Shown: in pieces, positions 7,601 to 14,276 of the stretch
Layout of the letters: every line of letters starts with the position of its first letter
Numbering within the stretch: the stretch's first letter is position 1
Assembly (NCBI GenBank): GCA_947178465.1
Contig: CAMWYL010000015.1
Span: 1-19,819, forward strand
Reading direction: 5' to 3'
DNA from: an uncultured Lachnospiraceae bacterium
GTDB lineage: Bacteria; Bacillota; Clostridia; Lachnospirales; Lachnospiraceae
DNA: 19,819 nt
Made by a program: the position numbers and the translations under genes
The notes under the pieces: generated by a model
What the model saw: the letters and a program-made list of their open reading frames with translations, nothing else
Databases searched by the model: none
Told to the model about the DNA's origin: nothing

Positions 7601-8587
7601 ATGAAAAAGGATGAGATACTCAAAAGGCTCCGTCAGGCAGGCGGTTACGTGAGCGGACAGGAGCTTTGTAAACAGTACGGGGTATCGCGCACGGCAGTGT
7701 GGAAGGCGATTAAACAGCTTGAAAAGGACGGATATACCATAGAGGCAATAACCAACAAAGGGTATCGTCTGATTGAGCGTGATGAGGAGACGCTTTCACA
7801 GGTTAGTATCGACAGCTACATGGATACACAATGGGTCGGGAAAAATCTTGTATTCCGCAAGGAGACCGGCTCTACCAATATGGATGCAAAGGTGATTGCC
7901 GAGGAGGGCGCACCCGCCGGGACGCTGGTGGTGGCAGACATGCAGACGGCGGGACGCGGCAGACGGGGGCGCGGCTGGGTGTCCGCCGCCGGTCTTGACA
8001 TCTATATGTCGCTGCTGCTGCGTCCGACCTGTATGCCGCAGCAGGCCTCTTCACTGACACTTGTAATGGCGCTTGCGGTGCTTGAGGCAGTTGAGGAGCT
8101 TGTTCCAAGCGGTGTCGGCATTAAATGGCCCAATGACATTGTGGTAAATGGGAAAAAGCTATGCGGCATATTAACAGAGATGAGCGCTGAGCTTGACGGC
8201 ATTCATTATGTGGTGACCGGTGTCGGCATCAACACAAATCGAACCGAACTGGATGAGGAGATTCGCGCGCATGCGACCTCCCTGATGATAGAGACCATGC
8301 ATCCGGTAAATCGGGCAAAGCTGATTGCCCGTGTCATGCGTTATTATGAGAAGGATTATGCATTGTTTGCGCACAGTTGGGATTTAACGGAGCTGCTTGA
8401 ACGTTATAATGCTTTTCTGGTGAACATGGATAAGGAGGTGCGCGTACTGGACCCGAAGGGAGAATACGAGGGCATTGCGCGCGGCATCAATGAGAAGGGC
8501 GAGCTTATCGTGGAGCGCGAGAGCGGTGAGCGGGAGCTTGTCTACGCGGGAGAGGTGTCCGTGCGCGGCATATACGGGTATATTTAA
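7601..8587 (+). CDS. birA: Biotin operon repressor / biotin-protein ligase
   Basis: Activates biotin as biotinyl-AMP and attaches it to carboxylase carrier domains; the DNA-binding form also represses biotin genes. The protein is 328 residues with the three-part layout of bifunctional BirA. A winged helix-turn-helix occupies about 1-62 (ILKRLRQAGGYVSGQELC, GVSRTAVWKAIKQLEKDGY). The catalytic domain contains ETGSTNMDAK, GRGRRGRGW (about 118-126, the biotinyl-AMP loop), IKWPNDIVV near 174 and KKLCGILTEM. A C-terminal SH3-like domain follows about residue 270. The ATG at 7601 has GAGG six bases upstream; an in-frame GTG at 7574 would add nine residues. No biotin biosynthesis genes are nearby, so its regulon lies elsewhere. 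Confidence 0.95.
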   Translation: MKKDEILKRLRQAGGYVSGQELCKQYGVSRTAVWKAIKQLEKDGYTIEAITNKGYRLIERDEETLSQVSIDSYMDTQWVGKNLVFRKETGSTNMDAKVIAEEGAPAGTLVVADMQTAGRGRRGRGWVSAAGLDIYMSLLLRPTCMPQQASSLTLVMALAVLEAVEELVPSGVGIKWPNDIVVNGKKLCGILTEMSAELDGIHYVVTGVGINTNRTELDEEIRAHATSLMIETMHPVNRAKLIARVMRYYEKDYALFAHSWDLTELLERYNAFLVNMDKEVRVLDPKGEYEGIARGINEKGELIVERESGERELVYAGEVSVRGIYGYI

Positions 8588-8590
8588 GAG

Positions 8591-8938
8591 ATGGAGATTG
8601 CTTTGGAAAAGAAGGAGAACCGCGTTGTGCTCTGCGGAGCCAACGCATATGAGCAAAAATATTATTTTAACGAGACCTTTCGCGGCATCCCCGAGTCCAT
8701 CAAGGAAGAACTGCATATTATATGCGTCCTTTTTACAGAGGAGGTAGGCGGCGTCTTTACGATTGTTTTTGAGGAGGACGGCAGCGTGAGCCTTGATACG
8801 GAAGCTTACGAGGAGGATATTCTTTATGATGAGGTCAGCAGCGGGCTTCTGTTGCGGGAAATACGGATGCAGCGGCAGGAGCTTCTGGAGTCGCTGAGTC
8901 TGTATTACAGGGTGTTTGTGCTCCATGAGGAATATTAG
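8591..8938 (+). CDS. Conserved-looking small protein of unknown function
   Basis: A 115-residue acidic soluble protein lacking signal peptide, membrane segment, cysteine motif or nucleotide-binding motif that I can recognise. It reads as alternating strands (VVLCGANAY, HIICVLFTEEVGGVFTIVFEED) followed by a C-terminal helix (LLLREIRMQRQELLESLSLYYRVF). It may belong to a DUF found in Lachnospiraceae at this position (DUF6145 comes to mind, weakly). It starts three bases after birA and ends 44 bases before coaX, so it is almost certainly co-transcribed with cofactor genes. Start choice is uncertain: ATG 8591 has a poor ribosome site, while TTG 8603 has GGAG six bases upstream. Codon use matches its neighbours. 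Confidence 0.75.
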   Translation: MEIALEKKENRVVLCGANAYEQKYYFNETFRGIPESIKEELHIICVLFTEEVGGVFTIVFEEDGSVSLDTEAYEEDILYDEVSSGLLLREIRMQRQELLESLSLYYRVFVLHEEY

Positions 8939-8982
8939 AGGCGCTTTGGGGAAATGCTTGTGTGGACGAATGGAGGCGGAAA

Positions 8983-9771
8983 ATGATTTTAGTAATTGAT
9001 GTAGGGAATACCAATATCACCTTTGGCGTGTATGAGGCGCAGCGGCTGGTTACGACGTTTCGTCTGATGTCAAAAACACAGCGCACCTCCGATGAATACG
9101 GGGTGCTGATAACGGAGCTTTTGAGCAAAAATAAGGTAAGTCCGGCACAAATCGAGGGAACCATTGTCGCAAGCGTCGTGCCCAATGTGATGCACTCCCT
9201 GGTAGGGGGAATTAAGCGGTATGTCACGGAAAAGCTGATGATTGTAGGCGTGGGAATCAAGACAGGCATTCGGATTGTTACGGAAAATCCGAAGGAAATC
9301 GGGCCTGACCGCATTGTGGACGCGGTTGCCGCATATGAATTATATGGCGGACCCGTGTTGGTATTGGATTTTGGTACGGCGACGACCTATGATTTGGTAA
9401 ATGCGGAGGGGTGCTTCTGTGCAGGTATCACGGCGCCCGGTATACGGATTTCCGCAAAGGCGTTGTGGGAGGATGCGGCAAAGCTTCCGGAGATCGAAAT
9501 CAAAAAGCCGGCGTCCATTCTGGCGCAGGAGACGATTTCAAGTATGCAGGCGGGGCTTGTGTACGGACAAATCGGGCAGACCGAGTACATTATACAGCGC
9601 GTGAAAAAGGAGACGGGATTCGACGATTTGAAGGTGGTCGCGACCGGCGGCTTGGGACGCATTATTGCCGAGGAAACGGATATGATACAGGAGTACAACA
9701 GCGCGCTTACCTTGGAGGGACTTAGAATTATTTATGAAAAGAACAACAGACAGGCAGCTCAAAATCGGTGA
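8983..9771 (+). CDS. coaX: Type III pantothenate kinase
   Basis: Phosphorylates pantothenate, the first step of coenzyme A synthesis. Type III enzymes belong to the ASKHA fold, need a monovalent cation and are not inhibited by CoA (family knowledge). The protein is 262 residues, typical of CoaX. Motifs: phosphate-1 loop DVGNTNITFG (residues 6-15), GPDRIVDAVAAYELYG near 107 with the conserved Asp, DFGTATTYD near 128, and GITAPGIRIS, then VVATGGLG near the C terminus. The ATG at 8983 has GGAGG six bases upstream; an in-frame GTG at 8962 precedes that site. The 3' end overlaps dusB by 38 bases in another frame, so the two are co-transcribed and probably translationally coupled. Confidence 0.96.
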   Translation: MILVIDVGNTNITFGVYEAQRLVTTFRLMSKTQRTSDEYGVLITELLSKNKVSPAQIEGTIVASVVPNVMHSLVGGIKRYVTEKLMIVGVGIKTGIRIVTENPKEIGPDRIVDAVAAYELYGGPVLVLDFGTATTYDLVNAEGCFCAGITAPGIRISAKALWEDAAKLPEIEIKKPASILAQETISSMQAGLVYGQIGQTEYIIQRVKKETGFDDLKVVATGGLGRIIAEETDMIQEYNSALTLEGLRIIYEKNNRQAAQNR

Positions 9772-10750
9772 CGTCGTGCTCGAAAACAACGTGATTCTGG
9801 CGCCGATGGCGGGCGTAACGGATTTACCGTTTCGGTTACTGTGCAGAGAGCAGGGAGCCGGCCTTTTATGTATGGAGATGATCAGCGCGAAGGCGGTACA
9901 TTTTAACAACAGGAATACCGAGGCGCTGATGGAGATACACCCGGATGAGGTGCCGGTATCGTTGCAGCTTTTCGGTTCGGAGCCGGATATTATGGCAGAA
10001 ACGGCCGCCCGCATTGAGGAGCGGCCGTTTGCGATATTGGATGTCAACATGGGCTGCCCCGTGCCGAAGGTGGTCAACAACCATGAGGGAAGCGCACTGA
10101 TGAGAGATCCCAAGCTTGCGGGAGAAATCATAAGGGCACTGTCGGATGCAATCAAAAAGCCGGTTACGGTAAAGATACGCAAGGGCTTTGATGATGCGCA
10201 TGTCAATGCGGTCGAGCTTGCCAAAATAGCGGAAGCAAACGGCGCGGCGGCGGTCACGGTGCATGGCAGAACCAGAGAGCAGTATTATGCGGGAGAGGCT
10301 GATTGGGACATCATTCGGCAGGTTAAGGAGGCGGTGAGCATTCCTGTTATCGGTAACGGCGATGTTACGGACGCCCTTTCCGCAGAGCGGCTTCTGAGGG
10401 AGACCGGCTGCGACGGTATCATGGTAGGCAGGGCAAGTCGCGGGAATCCGTGGATATTTCGTGAAATTAACGGGTATCTGGATACGGGCGTCATACCGAA
10501 AAGACCGACAAAAGAAGAGGTCTGCGATACGATATTAAGGCATGCGCGGCTGCAGATTGCGCATAAGGGCGAGTATACCGCCGTGCGGGAGATGCGAAAG
10601 CATGTCGCCTGGTACACAACAGGCTATCCGCATTCCGCAAGGCTCCGGCAGATGGTAAATGAGATAGAGACCATAGAGGCGCTTGAGAAGAGTATTCAAG
10701 GGATCTTTTTGGAGGGGCGTATGAGCCTGAAGGAAGTCGATTTTAGTTGA
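9734..10750 (+). CDS. dusB: tRNA-dihydrouridine synthase
   Basis: FMN- and NADPH-dependent enzyme that reduces uridines in the D-loop of tRNA to dihydrouridine. The protein is 338 residues, normal for the DusB/Dus family. Visible features: FMN-site sequence ILAPMAGVTDLPFR (about 22-35), NMGCPVPK with the catalytic Cys at about 108, VTVKIRKGFDD, VTVHGRTREQYYAGEADW, and the phosphate-binding IGNGDVTD and GIMVGRASRGNPW. A C-terminal helical RNA-binding domain contains EMRKHVAWYTTGYP. The start lies inside the coaX coding region; GGAGGG at 9714-9719 is about 14 bases upstream, rather far. Its stop codon TGA is shared with the -35 box of the greA promoter. Confidence 0.94.
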   Translation: MKRTTDRQLKIGDVVLENNVILAPMAGVTDLPFRLLCREQGAGLLCMEMISAKAVHFNNRNTEALMEIHPDEVPVSLQLFGSEPDIMAETAARIEERPFAILDVNMGCPVPKVVNNHEGSALMRDPKLAGEIIRALSDAIKKPVTVKIRKGFDDAHVNAVELAKIAEANGAAAVTVHGRTREQYYAGEADWDIIRQVKEAVSIPVIGNGDVTDALSAERLLRETGCDGIMVGRASRGNPWIFREINGYLDTGVIPKRPTKEEVCDTILRHARLQIAHKGEYTAVREMRKHVAWYTTGYPHSARLRQMVNEIETIEALEKSIQGIFLEGRMSLKEVDFS

Positions 10751-10775
10751 CATGATTGTTAAAAAAGACTATAAT
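10747..10775 (+). promoter_or_regulatory. Perfect sigma-A promoter for greA-lysS
   Basis: TTGACA (10747-10752), a 17-base spacer containing an A6 run, and TATAAT (10770-10775): both boxes match consensus exactly at the ideal distance. The -35 begins within the last codons of dusB and includes its TGA stop. The predicted start near 10782 leaves a leader of about 95 bases before greA, in which I see no recognised riboswitch or T-box. Confidence 0.9.
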
Positions 10776-10876
10776 ATGCAACAGTTCAGCCGTATGGAAA
10801 TGATTGGTTAAGCGCCTGCGGCAGTTTTGAATGAGAAGCGATATATATTTTATTTATGAAAGGACAGATAAATTCC

Positions 10877-11368
10877 ATGGAAGCAAAGAAGAATTTATTA
10901 ACGCGTGAGGGCCTCAAGAAATATGAAGATGAGCTGCATGATCTCAAGGTAGTTAAGAGAAAGGAAGTAGCGGAGAAAATCAAGGAAGCGAGAGAGCAGG
11001 GAGACCTCTCGGAAAATGCGGAATATGATGCCGCGAAGGATGAACAGCGTGATATCGAGGCGAGGATTGAGGAGCTGGAAAAAATCCTGAAGAACGTTGA
11101 GGTTGTTGATATGGAGGATGACAACCATGATCTTGAGAAGGTCAGCTTCGGTTTGGTTGTGAGGGTAAAGGATAACGAGTTCGGCGACGAGATGGAGTTT
11201 AAAATTGTCGGTGCTACCGAGGCGAACAGCTTAAAGGGAAAGATTTCGAATGAATCCCCGCTTGGGAAGGCACTCCTTGGCGCAAAGAAGGGGCAGGAAG
11301 TTGCGGTAGAGGCGCCTGCAGGCATGATTCATTATACAATTCTGGATATTTACAAGCCGGAAGCGTAG
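10877..11368 (+). CDS. greA: Transcription elongation factor GreA
   Basis: Binds the RNA polymerase secondary channel and stimulates cleavage of backtracked transcripts. The protein is 163 residues, as expected. The N-terminal antiparallel coiled coil (about 8-80: LTREGLKKYEDELHDLKVVK, IEARIEELEKIL) carries the acidic tip GDLSENAEYDAAKDE, which holds the Asp and Glu that place the second magnesium. The C-terminal FKBP-like domain follows (FGLVVRVKDNEFGDEMEFKI...GKALLGAKKGQEV). The ATG at 10877 gives the normal family N terminus and has AAAGGA 12 bases upstream; the in-frame ATG at 10856 lacks any site. lysS starts 40 bases downstream, an arrangement frequent in Firmicutes. Confidence 0.95.
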   Translation: MEAKKNLLTREGLKKYEDELHDLKVVKRKEVAEKIKEAREQGDLSENAEYDAAKDEQRDIEARIEELEKILKNVEVVDMEDDNHDLEKVSFGLVVRVKDNEFGDEMEFKIVGATEANSLKGKISNESPLGKALLGAKKGQEVAVEAPAGMIHYTILDIYKPEA

Positions 11369-11408
11369 CGTCGATTGGCGATATGAAAGGACGAAAGGGG
11401 TATGAAAA

Positions 11409-12896
11409 GTGGCACAGGAGCAGAATAACAGTCAGGATATGAACCAGCTTTTGAAGGTGCGCAGGGAAAAGCTCGCGGCGCTGCAGGAAGCCGGAAAGGA
11501 TCCTTTTCAGATAACAAAATTTGACGTAACACATCACAGTCAGGATATCAAGGACAGCTTTGACGAGTTGGAGGGCAAAAATGTCACCATCGCGGGGCGT
11601 ATGATGTTCAAGCGTGTTATGGGAAAAGCGTCCTTTTGCAACATACAGGATTTAAAGGGAAATATTCAGTGCTATGTGGCGCGGGACAGCATCGGCGAGG
11701 AGCCGTATGCGGACTTTAAGAAGTATGACGTAGGTGATATTCTGGGAATCAGTGGTGAGGTATTCCGCACGAAGACGGGGGAGATGTCGGTTCATGCCGC
11801 TTCGGTTACGCTCTTGTCCAAGAGTCTGCAAATCCTTCCGGAGAAGTTTCATGGTCTGACGGATACGGATATGCGGTACCGCCAGCGCTATGTGGATCTG
11901 ATTATGAACGCGGAGGTGAAGGATACCTTTATCAAGCGTTCCAAGGTACTCAGCAGTATCCGTCGCTATCTTGACGGGGAGGGCTTTATGGAGGTTGAGA
12001 CGCCCATGCTGGTATCGAATGCGGGCGGTGCGGCGGCAAGACCTTTTGATACGCATTTTAATGCGTTGGACGAGGATTTGAAGCTGCGCATTTCTCTGGA
12101 GCTTTACTTAAAGCGTCTGATTGTGGGCGGCATGGAACGCGTCTATGAGATTGGGCGTGTTTTCCGAAACGAGGGGCTGGATACCAGACACAATCCCGAG
12201 TTTACATTGATGGAGCTGTATCAGGCCTATACGGATTATCACGGCATGATGGACTTGACGGAGAACCTGTATCGCTATGTCGCGAAAGAGGTTACCGGTT
12301 CGGAAATACTTACCTATGGCGAGCATACGATGGATCTGTCGAAGCCGTTTGAACGGATTACGATGGTGGACGCGGTCAGGAAGTATTCGGGCGTTGATTT
12401 TAATGAGATTCATACCTTGGAGGAGGCCAGAGCCATTGCCAAGGAGAAACATGTGGAGTTCGAGGAGCGGCATAAGAAGGGTGACATCCTGAACCTGTTC
12501 TTTGAGGAGTTTGTGGAGGAGCACCTGATTCAGCCGACGTTTGTGATGGATCATCCGATTGAGATTTCCCCGCTTACCAAGAAGAAGCCGGAGAATCCCG
12601 AGTATGTGGAACGTTTTGAGTTCTTTATGAACGGCTGGGAGATGGCCAATGCCTACTCTGAGCTGAATGATCCGATTGATCAGCGTGAGCGCTTTGCGGC
12701 GCAGGAGGCGCTGCTGGCAGCAGGCGATGCGGAGGCAAACCATACGGATGAGGATTTCCTCAATGCACTCAGCATCGGGATGCCACCGACAGGGGGTATC
12801 GGATTTGGAATTGACCGCATGGTAATGATGATGACAAACAGTCCTGCGATACGGGATGTGCTGCTGTTCCCGACAATGAAATCATTGGATAAATAA
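11409..12896 (+). CDS. lysS: Lysyl-tRNA synthetase, class II
   Basis: Charges tRNA-Lys with lysine. At 495 residues it has the usual length. An N-terminal OB-fold anticodon-binding domain (about 50-160, IAGRMMFKRVMGKASFCNIQ) precedes the class II catalytic core. Motif 2 is RVFRNEGLDTRHNPEFTLME (about 250-269) and motif 3 is GIGFGIDRMVMMMTNSPAIR near 463-482, ending DVLLFPTMK. The start is GTG at 11409 with AAAGGGG eight bases upstream; an ATG at 11402 is in another frame and stops at once. It is the last housekeeping gene before the AT-richer block, with the nearest terminator about 150 bases downstream. No T-box leader was seen in front of greA or lysS. Confidence 0.97.
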   Translation: MAQEQNNSQDMNQLLKVRREKLAALQEAGKDPFQITKFDVTHHSQDIKDSFDELEGKNVTIAGRMMFKRVMGKASFCNIQDLKGNIQCYVARDSIGEEPYADFKKYDVGDILGISGEVFRTKTGEMSVHAASVTLLSKSLQILPEKFHGLTDTDMRYRQRYVDLIMNAEVKDTFIKRSKVLSSIRRYLDGEGFMEVETPMLVSNAGGAAARPFDTHFNALDEDLKLRISLELYLKRLIVGGMERVYEIGRVFRNEGLDTRHNPEFTLMELYQAYTDYHGMMDLTENLYRYVAKEVTGSEILTYGEHTMDLSKPFERITMVDAVRKYSGVDFNEIHTLEEARAIAKEKHVEFEERHKKGDILNLFFEEFVEEHLIQPTFVMDHPIEISPLTKKKPENPEYVERFEFFMNGWEMANAYSELNDPIDQRERFAAQEALLAAGDAEANHTDEDFLNALSIGMPPTGGIGFGIDRMVMMMTNSPAIRDVLLFPTMKSLDK

Positions 12897-13046
12897 ATCC
12901 GGTATTTATGCGGGTTTGTGGCACTTTCATTAGAGATTTGATAACAATTTGACATCAAATTTTACATCTTTTGGTGGACTGATTTGGACTTATACGGTAT
13001 GTTTTAGAAATTTGAACCTTTCAAAACTAAATAGTTGAATGCTGTT
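12897..13046 (+). other. AT-rich non-coding stretch after lysS
   Basis: No coding frame worth reporting. It holds a short inverted repeat AATTTG-ACAT-CAAATT (12946-12961) and a tandem-like TTTTGGTGGACT/GATTTGGACT pair at about 12970-12991. Such short palindromes and half-repeats occur at recombinase binding sites, but no integrase or att duplication is visible, so this is only a candidate element edge. Confidence 0.35.
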
Positions 13047-13084
13047 AAAAGGACATTTTCCAAGATACGGAGAGTGTCCTTTTT
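13047..13084 (+). terminator. Rho-independent terminator, left member of a pair
   Basis: AAGGACATTTTCC (13049-13061) pairs over 13 bases, two of them G-U, with GGAGAGTGTCCTT (13069-13081), loop AAGATAC. The preceding As extend it and TTTT follows. It would end lysS read-through. It closely resembles the hairpin at 19645-19686, including the flank GTTATGGT (13090-13097). Confidence 0.82.
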
Positions 13085-13121
13085 CTGTTGTTATGGTTCA
13101 AACAAAAAACAGAAAATCCAT

Positions 13122-13201
13122 AAGGAGGTTCAAATATTACAGTAAAGGAAGTAGCAGAGCTGTTAGGAGTAGAAACTCAGCCAATCAGCGGCTGTTTATA
13201 A
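13122..13201 (+). pseudogene. Remnant of an excisionase-like helix-turn-helix gene
   Basis: AAGGAGG (13122-13128) is followed seven bases later by ATT (13136) and a 21-codon frame whose first part reads TVKEVAELLGV, ending in TAA at 13199. That sequence is typical of the first helix-turn-helix of excisionase and MerR-like proteins (consensus-type TVKEVAELLGVS). The usual downstream part is missing: after LGV it changes to ETQPISGCL and stops. Either the start codon has decayed from ATG or ATT is used. Best read as a deletion scar of a mobile element; too short for certainty. Confidence 0.4.
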
Positions 13202-13233
13202 TTCATCCGCACAGTCAGGCAAATAGCTTCATA

Positions 13234-14058
13234 TCACATATATTTATTGTTTTTTCTGTATTTCGAAGGTGAAAGACCCTTTGTTTTTTTAAACGCATTT
13301 CCGAAATAATCACTGTCATTAAAGCCGCATTTCAATGCAATTTCGCTAATGGATTCATTTGTTTCAAGGAGCATATCCGATGCCTCTTGTATTCTCACAT
13401 ATATAAGATATTCCTTATAACCAAAGCCTGTAGATGACTTGAATTTTTTCGAAAAATAGGTAGGACTTATATTGACATGAGCTGCCACTGCCTCAAGGCT
13501 CAGATCCTTCATATAGTTGATCCTTATATACCTGGCAGCTTCCTGCATAAGGGTATCCGCCATATCTATGTTTTGGATGTACTCACTGCTTTTGTGGTGC
13601 TTATAGCGTATCAGAAATATTATAAGCTCCTGAAGGCAATTTTTAATGTTTATATCCGAATAATCGTCGCGCTGCTCATATTCAGACAGCATCCTGTTTA
13701 AAAGACCCTCTATATAATCCCTGTGTACACTTGCAATGTGTATAACGGGGTCGGAATAAAATATCTTTTTGAAGGATACTTGAGAAGCGGATGATTTGAT
13801 GTCGGGTACAGCTTGATCGTTAAAAATTATGGCAATTCTTTCATGGACTCTGTCATTTACATATGAGGTTTTATGTATGGTATTCATAGGTATAAAGACC
13901 ATATCTCCTCTGTCAAGAATATAAATAGAATCGTCAAGAAAAATTTTCCTTGTGCCGCTTTGCAGATAATATATTTCATACATAGGATGTAAATGTGCGG
14001 TAGGCATATTGAAATACGGATCATGGCGTATTTTGGAGATTTTAAATACCTCGGACAA
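13234..14058 (-). CDS. AraC-family transcriptional regulator
   Basis: Predicted DNA-binding regulator with an N-terminal cupin-like sensing domain and a C-terminal double helix-turn-helix. The cupin part has HLHPMYEIYYLQSGTRKIFL and GDMVFIPMNTIHKT. The DNA-binding part has LSLEAVAAHVNISPTYFSKK and the family signature ISEIALKCGFNDSDYFGNAF...GLSPSKYRK. The frame is open to a TTG at 14121, but that codon falls inside the likely promoter. I therefore place the start at TTG 14058, 12 bases after AAGGAG, giving 274 residues; the start is uncertain. Base composition is clearly more AT-rich than the upstream housekeeping genes. It is divergent from the MATE gene, and AraC proteins usually control adjacent genes, so it probably regulates the block to its right in response to a small ligand, often a sugar. 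Confidence 0.88.
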   Translation of the reverse strand: MSEVFKISKIRHDPYFNMPTAHLHPMYEIYYLQSGTRKIFLDDSIYILDRGDMVFIPMNTIHKTSYVNDRVHERIAIIFNDQAVPDIKSSASQVSFKKIFYSDPVIHIASVHRDYIEGLLNRMLSEYEQRDDYSDINIKNCLQELIIFLIRYKHHKSSEYIQNIDMADTLMQEAARYIRINYMKDLSLEAVAAHVNISPTYFSKKFKSSTGFGYKEYLIYVRIQEASDMLLETNESISEIALKCGFNDSDYFGNAFKKTKGLSPSKYRKNNKYM

Positions 14059-14109
14059 AATAAATTTCAACTCCTTCCAAAGATTTTTAATTAGGATGTA
14101 TTTAAAAAC

Positions 14110-14137
14110 AGTATAATCCAAAAACGCAAAAAATCAA
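14110..14137 (-). promoter_or_regulatory. Candidate promoter of the AraC-family gene
   Basis: On the - strand, TTGATT (14137-14132), 16 bases, TATACT (14115-14110). The predicted start near 14103 leaves a leader of about 45 bases with AAGGAG ahead of TTG 14058, which supports the shorter protein start. Confidence 0.5.
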
Positions 14138-14204
14138 GGTTTTTATTTATAAATATCAAAATTCAAATGGAAAACACATATTTTTTGTTATACAATAGTT
14201 ACAA

Positions 14205-14227
14205 TAGAAATGATGACGGCATTTCTA
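14205..14227. repeat. Perfect inverted repeat between AraC and MATE genes
   Basis: TAGAAATG (14205-14212) and CATTTCTA (14220-14227) are exact complements around ATGACGG. It lies five bases before an AGGAGG ribosome site. It could be an operator for a dimeric regulator or a leader stem-loop. A second palindrome, ATTTATAAAT, sits at 14145-14154. Confidence 0.5.
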
Positions 14228-14231
14228 AAAT

Positions 14232-14246
14232 AGGAGGTACTGTATA
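14232..14246 (+). promoter_or_regulatory. Strong Shine-Dalgarno facing an AUA codon
   Basis: AGGAGG (14232-14237) stands six bases before ATA (14244-14246), which is in frame with the MATE ATG 33 bases downstream. The annotated ATG at 14277 has only weak AAAG-type sequence. Either translation starts at ATA, adding 11 residues, or the true ATG uses a poor site and expression is low. Confidence 0.35.
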
Positions 14247-14276
14247 TTTAACGCTAAAAGAAAGTGTATTTTAACA

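Noticed and set aside
10776..11408. T-box or lysine riboswitch ahead of greA-lysS
   Set aside because: The leader is about 95 bases with no T-box sequence, no specifier stem and no terminator.
12946..12961. AATTTG-ACAT-CAAATT palindrome with TTGACA inside as a promoter
   Set aside because: No -10 hexamer at suitable spacing downstream; listed only as a short inverted repeat.
13039..13272. 77-codon + strand frame through the terminator and xis-like scrap
   Set aside because: It crosses a strong hairpin terminator and runs into the AraC gene; no family resemblance.
13234..14121. Longer AraC-family start at TTG 14121
   Set aside because: This codon lies between the -35 and -10 boxes of the likely promoter and lacks a ribosome site; the TTG at 14058 fits better.
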